Source: Pedobacter sp. BMA
Lineage (GTDB): Bacteria > Bacteroidota > Bacteroidia > Sphingobacteriales > Sphingobacteriaceae
Assembly: GCF_001027745.1 (NCBI RefSeq)
Contig: NZ_LECU01000005.1
Location: 1 to 64,000, forward strand
Direction of reading: 5' to 3'
Length of the DNA stretch: 64,000 nt
The translations under genes and the position numbers were made by a program. The notes under the pieces were generated by a model, which saw nothing but the letters and a program-made list of their open reading frames with translations, was not told the DNA's origin and did not search any database. Positions 35,203-42,890 of this stretch are shown here, piece by piece (within the stretch, counting starts at the first letter, position 1; every line of letters starts with the position of its first letter).

Positions 35203-37623
35203 TTAAAATATAGCGGGGAACCTGGCAGGGTTTGCATCGTGCATCATCTTATAAATGGTTTCAATAACATCATCTACAGAAGGTTTGCTAAAATAGTCGC
35301 CATCCGAACCGAATGGAGGCCTGTGAGCTTTAGCAGACAACGTTCTGGGCTGCCCGTCAAGATGAAAATAACCTTTTTGCGTTTCCAGAATGTTTTGCAG
35401 AATATAGGCAGAAGCGCCACCAGGAACATCTTCATCCACCACAAGTAGTTTATTGGTTTTGGCAAGCGACGCCACACAAACTGCGGTGGTATCAAATGGT
35501 AAAAGGGTTTGCGGATCAACAATTTCCACTGAAATACCCATGAGCAATAACTCTTCCGCAGCTTCCTGAACCACTCTTAAAGTCGAACCGTATGAAACAA
35601 CTGTAATGTCAGTTCCTTCTTCCACTACTTCAGCTATGCCAAGGGGTACGGTAAATTCTCCAACATTTGTCGGCAGCTTTTCTTTTAAGCGGTAGCCATT
35701 TAAGCATTCAATTACAACTGCGGGTTCATCAGCCCTAAACAGTGTATTATACATTCCTGCAGCCTGAGTCATATTTCTGGGCACACATAAATGCATTCCC
35801 CTGAGCGAGCCAAGCAACATGGCAATTGGTGAACCAGAATGCCATATCCCTTCGAGGCGATGTCCACGTGTGCGCACAATAACCGGTGCTTTTTGTATTC
35901 CTTTTGTCCGGTAAGCCAACGATGCAAGATCATCACTCAACACGTTCAGCGCAAAAATCAGGTAGTCGAGATACTGGATTTCAGCAATTGGTTTTAAGCC
36001 GCGAAGGGCCAAACCTATTCCCTGCCCCATGATGGTCATTTCACGGATCCCGGTATCGGTAATCCTGAGTTCTCCAAATTTCGCCTGCAAGCCGGCAAAA
36101 CCCTGGTTAACATCTCCAATATTTCCTAAATCCTCCCCAAATGCAACTAACCGTAAATCTCGTGAAAAATTCTCATTAAAGCAGGCGTTCAGGATTTCCC
36201 TGCCATCGATCATTTTAGACTGATCGTCATAAGCAGGCGCTACAACAGGAATCATTGCCGGTCTGTCATTGCCATCAGTATGCAATTTCGAGCTATAACG
36301 TTCATGATTCAATTCTTGCTGGGCTTTATACCATTCAAGGAGCGCCGCTCTTTCAGGCGTAGCGAACTTTGCAGACAAACGAATGGCTTTACGGGCCGCA
36401 ACAATTACATCTTTACGTTGTGCGTCAGCAGTAGCAGCTAAACCTGTAGCTATTTTTGCCAATTCAGGTTGTTGTGCAGTCATCGCACTAATGAAATCGA
36501 CAACCTGTTTATGCTCTGGCTTTATGCTATCTAAGAATTCATTCCAGGCTTCCTTTTGCGCGTTGCGAACGAATATTTTCGCGTTTTTTTCTACAGCTGC
36601 AATTTCATCCTCGGTTGCTATTGCCGATTCCAGCATCCACTCACGCATTTTCACAATACAGTCGTGCTCGGTTTCCCAGGTTAGGCGGTCTTTAGATTTG
36701 TAGCGTTCATGCGATCCGGAAGTGGAATGTCCTTGAGGCTGAGTGAGTTCGGTAACATGAATCAGTACCGGCACATGTTTTTCACGACAAACGTGAATCG
36801 CCCTTTCATACACCTCGCATAAAGCCGGATAATCCCAGCCCTTAACCTTATAAATTTCATATCCGGCGTTCTTTTCGTCACGCTGAAAGCCTTTTAAAAC
36901 CTCAGAGATATCCTCTTTAGTGGTTTGGTACCTGGCCGGAACAGAGATGCCATAAGCATCATCCCAAATGGAGATCGCCATAGGAATCTGTAAAACACCG
37001 GCAGCATTGATGGCTTCGAAAAATACACCCTCCGAAGTTGATGCATTACCAATGGTACCAAAGGCAACTTCATTACCTTCAACAGAAAAGTGCTTTAAAT
37101 ATTCTAACTCTTTATTTTCGCGATATAGCTTTGATGCATAAGCGAGCCCTACCAGGCGGGCCATCTGACCGCCTGTAGGAGAAATATCTGAAGAACAGTT
37201 TTTAATTTTTGTAAGGTCATTCCAGCTACCATCTTCATTTACCGATTTGGTGGCGAAGTGGCAGTTCATCTGCCGCCCGCCTGAAAAAGGATCAGCGCCT
37301 TCAGTTGGATTGGCGTACAGCTGAGCAAAAAATTCCTTAATAGTTGAGATGCCCGTTGCAAAAGCAAATGTTTGATCACGATAGTATCCAGAACGCCAGT
37401 CACCAGCCTTGAATGCTTTGGCCATGGCGATCTGAGGAACCTCTTTACCATCACCGAATATCCCAAACTTCGCCTTTCCCGTTAATACTTCCCTACGCCC
37501 TAAAACACTCGCCTGTCTACTCTCATACGCTATCTTGTAGTCGTTTAGCACAATAGACTTAAAGTCGTTAAAACTTAATTCAGAAGCATCAATGGCATTG
37601 GTAACTATTTTTTCATTCTGCAT
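35203..37623 (-). CDS. 2-oxoacid dehydrogenase E1, fused alpha and beta subunits
   Basis: 806 residues from the ATG at 37623 (MQNEKIVTNAIDASELSF); an in-frame upstream start at 37647 adds eight residues. The N-terminal half is an E1-alpha with TPP/Mg-binding FGTIGNASTSEGVFFEAINAAGVLQ, and WDDAYGISVPARYQTT; the C-terminal half is an E1-beta (AFGEDLGNIGDVNQGFAGLQAKFG, MGQGIGLALRGLKPIAEIQYLDYL, TRGHRLEGIWHSGSP). It decarboxylates a 2-oxo acid and passes the acyl group to lipoyl E2. Branched-chain keto acids (for fatty-acid starters) are the usual substrate of this fused form in Bacteroidota; pyruvate is possible. Its E2/E3 partners are not in the window. Confidence 0.92.
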   Translation of the reverse strand: MQNEKIVTNAIDASELSFNDFKSIVLNDYKIAYESRQASVLGRREVLTGKAKFGIFGDGKEVPQIAMAKAFKAGDWRSGYYRDQTFAFATGISTIKEFFAQLYANPTEGADPFSGGRQMNCHFATKSVNEDGSWNDLTKIKNCSSDISPTGGQMARLVGLAYASKLYRENKELEYLKHFSVEGNEVAFGTIGNASTSEGVFFEAINAAGVLQIPMAISIWDDAYGISVPARYQTTKEDISEVLKGFQRDEKNAGYEIYKVKGWDYPALCEVYERAIHVCREKHVPVLIHVTELTQPQGHSTSGSHERYKSKDRLTWETEHDCIVKMREWMLESAIATEDEIAAVEKNAKIFVRNAQKEAWNEFLDSIKPEHKQVVDFISAMTAQQPELAKIATGLAATADAQRKDVIVAARKAIRLSAKFATPERAALLEWYKAQQELNHERYSSKLHTDGNDRPAMIPVVAPAYDDQSKMIDGREILNACFNENFSRDLRLVAFGEDLGNIGDVNQGFAGLQAKFGELRITDTGIREMTIMGQGIGLALRGLKPIAEIQYLDYLIFALNVLSDDLASLAYRTKGIQKAPVIVRTRGHRLEGIWHSGSPIAMLLGSLRGMHLCVPRNMTQAAGMYNTLFRADEPAVVIECLNGYRLKEKLPTNVGEFTVPLGIAEVVEEGTDITVVSYGSTLRVVQEAAEELLLMGISVEIVDPQTLLPFDTTAVCVASLAKTNKLLVVDEDVPGGASAYILQNILETQKGYFHLDGQPRTLSAKAHRPPFGSDGDYFSKPSVDDVIETIYKMMHDANPARFPAIF

Positions 37624-37644
37624 CGTAATCAATATTGGTTTTGG

Positions 37645-37652
37645 CAAATATA
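37645..37652 (-). promoter_or_regulatory. Candidate -7 element for the E1 gene
   Basis: TATATTTG on the minus strand, ending 22 bases before the ATG at 37623. There is no clear TTTG 18-21 bases upstream. Confidence 0.45.
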
Positions 37653-37727
37653 TATAAAATTAAAAGTTTGCCTTTATGAAGCTTTGTAAAATTATATATG
37701 GACTGGTAAAATATTAATGGAATAGTT

Positions 37728-37757
37728 TTTGTTTTAGATGATAAAACAATAAATTTG
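37728..37757 (+). promoter_or_regulatory. Promoter of the DUF1573 gene
   Basis: TTTG at 37728-37731 and TAAATTTG at 37750-37757, separated by 18 bases, fit the Bacteroidota consensus; the start of translation is at 37794. Confidence 0.65.
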
Positions 37758-37793
37758 TTTTAAGAATTTTAAATATAATAACCATCACATAAC

Positions 37794-38195
37794 ATGAAAA
37801 AGATCTTAGTATTATTCGCTTTTGTATTGGGTTTAAGTGTTGCCGTAAACGCGCAGACTAAACCTGCTGAATTCAAGTTTGAGGCTGAAACACATGATTT
37901 CGGTAAAATTGTCTTAAACAAACCTGTAACTTTTGATTTTAAGTACACTAATATTGGCGACGAGCCATTAATTATCAGCAAAGCTGAAGCAAGCTGTGGC
38001 TGTACAGTTCCAAAATATACCTCTACTCCACTTAAAAAAGGTGAAACTGGTGTTATTTCGGTAACGTTTAATGCAGCGGCTGGCCCGTCTACCTTTTCGA
38101 AAGCAGTAACCATTTCTTCAAATGCTAAAACACCAATTAAAGTGCTTTACATTAAAGGTGAAACCGTTTCAGCTCCTGCTTCGTCATCTAAGTAA
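37794..38195 (+). CDS. Secreted DUF1573 protein
   Basis: 133 residues with a signal peptide (ILVLFAFVLGLSVAVNAQ). Blocks: FKFEAETHDFGKIVLNKPVTFDFKYTNIGDEPLIISKAEASCGCTVP and KKGETGVISVTFNAAAGPSTFSKAVTISSNA, the classic DUF1573 Ig-like fold with the CGCT pair. Exported small proteins of this family are common and of unknown function in Bacteroidota. Its own promoter and terminator bracket it. Confidence 0.92.
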   Translation: MKKILVLFAFVLGLSVAVNAQTKPAEFKFEAETHDFGKIVLNKPVTFDFKYTNIGDEPLIISKAEASCGCTVPKYTSTPLKKGETGVISVTFNAAAGPSTFSKAVTISSNAKTPIKVLYIKGETVSAPASSSK

Positions 38196-38216
38196 TTATT
38201 TGAACAACAATATTCA

Positions 38217-38246
38217 AAAAGTCCCGATTTTCATCGGGACTTTTTT
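38217..38246 (+). terminator. Intrinsic terminator of the DUF1573 gene
   Basis: GTCCCGAT and ATCGGGAC form a perfect 8-bp stem (extended by A-T pairs) with a 4-nt loop and a six-T tail. TATTTTTG at 38246-38253, only four bases before the next ATG, could also be a -7 element giving a very short leader. Confidence 0.88.
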
Positions 38247-38257
38247 ATTTTTGCACC

Positions 38258-39457
38258 ATGCCACAAATTTCACAAAAAGGCCTGCAGATGCCTGCTTCGC
38301 CAATCAGAAAACTCACTCCATTTGCCGACAAAGCTAAACAGGACGGAAAAAAGGTTTTTCATCTAAATATTGGTCAGCCCGATATTGAAACACCCGAAAT
38401 CATGCTGGATGCCATTAAGAACATTGATTTCAATGTTTGGGCTTATACACCATCAGAAGGTACTCTGGCTTATAGATTAAAGCTTACAGAATATTACAAT
38501 AAGCTGGGTTATAACATTACACCTGAAAACATCCTGGTGACCGTTGGTGGTTCTGAAGCGATTACCATCGCCATGCAGACTTGTGTAAACGAAGGTGATG
38601 AAATCATCATCCCTGAACCATTTTACGCCAATTATAACGGCTTTGCCTGCATGAGTAATGTCGTTGTAAAACCCATCCTATCTTATATTGAAAATGGCTT
38701 TGCGCTTCCTCCTATTGCTGAATTCGAGAAACTGATAACAGAAAAAACGAAGGCAATTATTATCTGCAATCCAAATAACCCGACAGGATACCTGTACTCC
38801 AAAGAAGAATTGGATGCTTTGAAAAGTTTATGCTTAAAGTATGACCTTTTTCTATTCTCAGACGAGGCTTATCGTGAATTCTGTTATGATGGACGCGAAT
38901 TTATCTCACCAATGCATTTGGATGGCTTAGATGAAAATGTAGTGATTATGGACACGGTTTCTAAACGTTATAGTGCATGTGGTGCCCGTTTAGGCTGTTT
39001 AATTACCAAAAACAAGGCCGTTATAGCTTCAGGTTTGAAGTTTGCACAGGCCAGGTTAAGCCCCGGAATGGTTGAACAGATTGCGGGAGCTGCAGCAGTA
39101 GATACCCCGGATAGCTATTTTGAGAAAGTAAATACGGAATACACTTTACGCCGTGATACGCTCGTAGGGAGATTAAATAACATCAATGGTGTATTTTGCC
39201 CTAACCCTGGAGGTGCTTTTTATGTAGTGGCTAAATTTCCGATTGATGATGCAGATAAGTTTTGCCAGTGGATTTTAGAAGAATTCAACCACAACAACCA
39301 AACGGTAATGATGGCACCGGCTACCGGGTTTTATTCAACCCCTGGTTCAGGAAAAAACGAGGTTCGCATGGCCTACGTATTAAATACCGATGATTTAAAT
39401 AGCGCAATGGATTGCCTTGAAATTGCGCTGAAAGAATATCCTGGAAGAGTTGACTAA
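38258..39457 (+). CDS. Pyridoxal phosphate aminotransferase (class I/II)
   Basis: 399 residues, aspartate-aminotransferase fold. Visible: FHLNIGQPDIETPEIMLDAI, TVGGSEAITIAMQTCVNEGDEIIIPEPFYANYNGF, IICNPNNPTGYLYSKEEL, FLFSDEAYREF, the PLP lysine in DTVSKRYSACGARLG, and the C-terminal substrate-binding VRMAYVL with its arginine. Substrate is not evident: aspartate, alanine or aromatic keto acids would all be compatible. The region is 7 kb from the aromatic operon, which lacks an aminotransferase; this gene could supply it, but that is speculation. Confidence 0.88.
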   Translation: MPQISQKGLQMPASPIRKLTPFADKAKQDGKKVFHLNIGQPDIETPEIMLDAIKNIDFNVWAYTPSEGTLAYRLKLTEYYNKLGYNITPENILVTVGGSEAITIAMQTCVNEGDEIIIPEPFYANYNGFACMSNVVVKPILSYIENGFALPPIAEFEKLITEKTKAIIICNPNNPTGYLYSKEELDALKSLCLKYDLFLFSDEAYREFCYDGREFISPMHLDGLDENVVIMDTVSKRYSACGARLGCLITKNKAVIASGLKFAQARLSPGMVEQIAGAAAVDTPDSYFEKVNTEYTLRRDTLVGRLNNINGVFCPNPGGAFYVVAKFPIDDADKFCQWILEEFNHNNQTVMMAPATGFYSTPGSGKNEVRMAYVLNTDDLNSAMDCLEIALKEYPGRVD

Positions 39458-39510
39458 TGTTTGACCGGTTCTTTATAGAATTGCTTTTCAACAATAATAA
39501 ATCATACAGA

Positions 39511-39546
39511 AAACCCCACATCTTTGAGTATGTGGGGTTTTTTATT
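39511..39546. terminator. Bidirectional intrinsic terminator
   Basis: AAACCCCACA and TGTGGGGTTT pair over 10 bp, with A and T runs, between the convergent aminotransferase (ends 39457) and SRPBCC gene (ends 39567). Confidence 0.88.
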
Positions 39547-39566
39547 TAAAGAAACTGAGCTACAAA

Positions 39567-40061
39567 TTAAGATAATGAAGCCAGTAATTTTTCCAGGTTG
39601 TCGATACTCATTTTAAAACCTGTTTCGAAGCCCATTTCAATCATTTTTTCCAAACGCTCAAGCGACTCGTTTACGATGATGATAGTTACTTTTGTAACGC
39701 CCTCCACTTCACTAAAAGTATGATCCCAGTCAGAACCTGGTAACTCTGGATTCTCGTTTGCATCTGCAAAAGCGTTATACAACCTGAAATTGGTTTTAGG
39801 GCTAATGGATGTGTACTCCTGAAGTGCCCAACGCTCCATGCCCTCCGGACTTATCATGGCGTAAAATCTTTTCCCACCTAATTTGAAATCCATGTATTTT
39901 GTTCTGGCCGACCAGGGTTTAGGTGCCTGCCACTGATCCAGCAATTCCTTTTTCGTAAATGCATCCCATACCAAAGGGAGTGCTGCTGCAAACTCTCTGG
40001 TGATCGATACCGTTTTTGTGGCCTTGTCAACGGTAAAATCAAATAATAAATCGGTTTTCAT
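39567..40061 (-). CDS. SRPBCC/AHSA1-like domain protein
   Basis: 164 residues with the START-like blocks [62 protein letters not shown] and [17 protein letters not shown] small hydrophobic-ligand cavity protein, commonly paired with an ArsR regulator in a two-gene operon, as here (the regulator ends four bases upstream). Ligand unknown. Confidence 0.88.
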   Translation of the reverse strand: MKTDLLFDFTVDKATKTVSITREFAAALPLVWDAFTKKELLDQWQAPKPWSARTKYMDFKLGGKRFYAMISPEGMERWALQEYTSISPKTNFRLYNAFADANENPELPGSDWDHTFSEVEGVTKVTIIIVNESLERLEKMIEMGFETGFKMSIDNLEKLLASLS

Positions 40062-40065
40062 ATTT

Positions 40066-40389
40066 TTATTTTTTAGATTGTTTTTTCATGTTTGCTAATA
40101 ACACATCCAGTTGATTGAAATTAGTTTCCCAGATGTTTCTGAACTGTTCCAGCCATTTGTCAATCTCTTTCATCTTTTCTACTTCAAGGGAATAATAGAT
40201 CTCTCTGCCTTGTTGCTCCTGTTTAACAATTTCGCACTCTGTGAGGATGCGCAGATGTTTTGAAATAGCCTGTCTCGTGGAATTAAAGTTTTCAGCGATG
40301 GCATTCGGCGTCATCGCCTGGATCGCAATCAATGTAATGATAGCGCGCCTTGTTGGATCAGCTATCGCCTGGAAAATATCTCGCCTCAT
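40066..40389 (-). CDS. ArsR-family transcriptional regulator
   Basis: 107 residues, winged helix: [65 protein letters not shown], with the recognition helix [12 protein letters not shown]. There is no Cys pair of the metal-sensing ArsR class, so it belongs to the SRPBCC-linked branch. The promoter just upstream (40426-40457) lies inside a 17-base-arm inverted repeat, suggesting self-repression. Confidence 0.9.
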   Translation of the reverse strand: MRRDIFQAIADPTRRAIITLIAIQAMTPNAIAENFNSTRQAISKHLRILTECEIVKQEQQGREIYYSLEVEKMKEIDKWLEQFRNIWETNFNQLDVLLANMKKQSKK

Positions 40390-40410
40390 CGGTTATTAAT
40401 TAAAGTATAT

Positions 40411-40457
40411 GAAACTATTCAGTTGCAAATATATATGCAACTATTTGGTTTCGCAAA
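40411..40457 (-). promoter_or_regulatory. Promoter overlapped by an inverted-repeat operator of the ArsR/SRPBCC pair
   Basis: On the minus strand TTTG (40454-40457), 20 bases, TATATTTG (40426-40433): a full consensus match. Arms 40411-40427 and 40436-40452 are inverted repeats matching at 13 of 17 positions (GAAAC...GTTGCA against TGCAAC...GTTTC); the left arm also resembles a direct repeat of the right (AACTATT..GTT). The -7 element lies between and inside the arms, so bound protein would block RNA polymerase. Confidence 0.65.
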
Positions 40458-40608
40458 TAATTATTGATTTTATTTACCTCGGACCGGAGCAGCGACCATC
40501 AAGCTATGGTTTTATAAAAGTGCCCTGGCGATGGGTTTAAAGCAATTTAAGCAGCAAAAAGCGGGTTTAAATGGGTATACACTGCGTTTTCGCTGCATTT
40601 ACCCAAAC

Positions 40609-40652
40609 AATGTGCAAGGAATGTGCATACAATGTGCAAAGAATATGCATGG
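40609..40652. repeat. Four 11-bp tandem repeats
   Basis: AATGTGCAAGG, AATGTGCATAC, AATGTGCAAAG and AATATGCATGG follow one another without gaps. The core AATGTGCA is near-perfect in the first three. They sit in the 560-base non-coding gap 40390-40955, between the ArsR operator and the PUL. No ORF runs through them convincingly. Confidence 0.65.
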
Positions 40653-40767
40653 GTATTATCCGCGACGGTATTACCAACCTACCGGAAAACCTAAAGGATG
40701 GTAACATTTGAAAATGCAACCATCATCTCGAATGTGTTAAAATTTAGGTCAAACAAAATATTCTGTT

Positions 40768-40890
40768 ATGCGTTATCTTATCATGTCACCATTCAAAGCA
40801 GCAATAATCGTGGGGGTAACCATAGGCCTCATTTCATTTATCGGATATAGAGCAATTAATCGTGTTCATCAGCTTCCTGCGAACAGATAG
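40768..40890 (+). CDS. Possible small membrane protein (40 aa)
   Basis: ATG at 40768, TAG at 40888. The product starts MRYLIMSPFKAAIIVGVTIG and has a hydrophobic span (AAIIVGVTIGLISFIGY) with a basic tail. It is the only reasonable small frame in the 40390-40955 gap. No family is recognised and expression is unproven. Confidence 0.35.
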   Translation: MRYLIMSPFKAAIIVGVTIGLISFIGYRAINRVHQLPANR

Positions 40891-40955
40891 ATTTGCTTTA
40901 AAAATCCTCCGTTAACATGATATATTAATTTATGGTATTAATGGCAAAATCAATA

Positions 40956-42890
40956 CTATAGAGTTGTCCGAAACGGACCAGCGGGAAGTCCTGATTGGTT
41001 GGTTAAATTTCCATTCGGGTAATTTGCCCATGAATATTTTACTGCTACCGGTTTTGCAACCTGATCGCTCTGCAGATGAACATGTCCGTTTTTGATACTG
41101 GCTGTTGCCGGATAAAACACCTGGTCAGCTCCGGCAATAAGAAAGCCTTTTAAACTGCCCGACTTTGCCTGAATACCATTATTGAATCCAAAGGTTAAGA
41201 TCAACTCGTTGTTTTGCTGAACCAATGATTGATAAACCGGGCCGGAGTACTCTACAGGTTTATGATAGGTTTTAGCTAGCGCAATCAAGGCTAGCCTTTT
41301 GCCAACATCCTGTTTGTTTTTCGGATGAATATCAGCTTCCTCCCCGATATCAATGGTTACGGCCATGCCCGTGTGTGGCAATGCCAGTGTTTTGAGCTGA
41401 GCATTACGAAGCATTGGCCAGGAGGTTTCGTCACCTTCCCCCCTACCATAGCCAGCCAGCTGAGCAAAGTAGAAGGGTAACGTTGGGTTTTTAAACTGCG
41501 TTCTCCAATCCTGAATCAATGCAGGAAAAAGGGTTTCATATTGAACAGCGCGGATGGCATTGGCTTCTCCCTGATACCAGATAACGCCTTTGATAGCGAA
41601 TGAAATAAAAGGGTGAATCATGGCGTTGTATAGCACTGTTGGTCTGTTGGCACCCGAGTTAGCCTGAGGTATGGGTTTCAAATCTTTTAAATCGACACCG
41701 GTTTGATATTTCCACAAACCATTTATACTCACTTTTTCACCAGCACCCTGAATAAAAAGGTTTGAGGGCTCACCGTAAATACCACCGCCCCCGCCGCCGT
41801 CGAAAACACGTACGGTTATGAAATGGTCGCCGGGTGAAACCCTTTCTTTGGGCACCCGGTATTTACGTTCACGATCGTAGCCCTCCGATCTGCCGATTTC
41901 CTGCCCGTCGAAAAAAGTGATATCATTATCATCTATCGTTCCCAGCGATAAAATCAGCTCCTGACCTGTCCAGCTCTGGGGTATCGTAATTTTCTTTCTA
42001 AACCAGACTACGCCATCAAAACCAGGATTTTCTTTGGCGTCAAAAAACGCGGGCAAGGTCATCTCTTTCCATCCGGCATCACCGATATTTTTACCTGCCC
42101 AAACTGCTGTACCTGATTTAATCCCTTTATCCTGCAATTTTAAGGCTTCATTCCAGGCAGTAATTTGTTTTAAATAGTCTTCATCACCATTCTTTTGCTG
42201 AACCTGGGCAAGTGCGGTTTTAAAGTCGGGAAATTGCGATATGGTTTTAGCACTGGTCCACGCTTCAGCTACAGTACCACCCCAGGAACTGTGAATTAAC
42301 CCTATCGGAATTCCGGTTTGTTTATACACTTCTCTGGCAAAGAAATATGCAGTCGATGAAAATTCCGGCACATTAGTCGGGGAGCACACATTCCATCCTC
42401 CATTCTGAACACTGAGATCATACGTTGGAAAATTAGCTGTAGTGTGGTTTACCTGCAGTAACCTGATGTTGGGATAGTTTGCAGCAGCGATTTCCGATTG
42501 GTAATTGCTGATTTTCCCCCAGCCGGCCAATGGCATTTCCATGTTCGACTGCCCTGAGCACAACCACACATCACCAATCAGTACGTTATCAAATTTTATT
42601 GCTGTGCCGGCTGCAGAAAGCACCATGATATATGGCCCTCCATAAGCAGGTGTTTTAATTCTGATCTTAAAGTTCCCGGCTTTATCTGTACGCTGCGCAT
42701 ATTTTTTTTGATCCCAGGAACAGGCCAGCATTATCAGATCACCTGGATTTGCCTTTCCCTCCATATTGATTTCAGCTTTTTGCTGCAATACCATATTTGA
42801 ACTGAAAAAGGCGGGCAGCGTAACTTTCGCCTGCGATGCAGTATAGGAGCAAAACAACAGGCAAACTAATGCTAATTTAATTCTGATCAT
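40956..42890 (-). CDS. Sialate O-acetylesterase-type carbohydrate esterase
   Basis: 644 residues with a signal peptide (LALVCLLFCSYTASQAK). SGNH-fold esterase with a family-typical inserted beta-sandwich: the nucleophile block LCSGQSNMEMPLAGW, HSSWGGTVAEAWTS, GVIWYQGEANA and the terminal acid/base DIHPKNKQDVGKRLAL (Asp and His as DxxH). Such enzymes remove O-acetyl groups; in plant-glycan PULs they usually act on acetylated sugars other than sialic acid. It is the last gene of the operon and overlaps the alpha-galactosidase gene by four bases (ATGA). Confidence 0.88.
   Translation of the reverse strand: MIRIKLALVCLLFCSYTASQAKVTLPAFFSSNMVLQQKAEINMEGKANPGDLIMLACSWDQKKYAQRTDKAGNFKIRIKTPAYGGPYIMVLSAAGTAIKFDNVLIGDVWLCSGQSNMEMPLAGWGKISNYQSEIAAANYPNIRLLQVNHTTANFPTYDLSVQNGGWNVCSPTNVPEFSSTAYFFAREVYKQTGIPIGLIHSSWGGTVAEAWTSAKTISQFPDFKTALAQVQQKNGDEDYLKQITAWNEALKLQDKGIKSGTAVWAGKNIGDAGWKEMTLPAFFDAKENPGFDGVVWFRKKITIPQSWTGQELILSLGTIDDNDITFFDGQEIGRSEGYDRERKYRVPKERVSPGDHFITVRVFDGGGGGGIYGEPSNLFIQGAGEKVSINGLWKYQTGVDLKDLKPIPQANSGANRPTVLYNAMIHPFISFAIKGVIWYQGEANAIRAVQYETLFPALIQDWRTQFKNPTLPFYFAQLAGYGRGEGDETSWPMLRNAQLKTLALPHTGMAVTIDIGEEADIHPKNKQDVGKRLALIALAKTYHKPVEYSGPVYQSLVQQNNELILTFGFNNGIQAKSGSLKGFLIAGADQVFYPATASIKNGHVHLQSDQVAKPVAVKYSWANYPNGNLTNQSGLPAGPFRTTL

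Noticed and set aside
38246..38253. TATTTTTG as a definite promoter for the aminotransferase
   Set aside because: It fits the -7 consensus but overlaps the terminator T run and leaves only four bases before the ATG; there is no proper -33 element, so it was not listed as a promoter.
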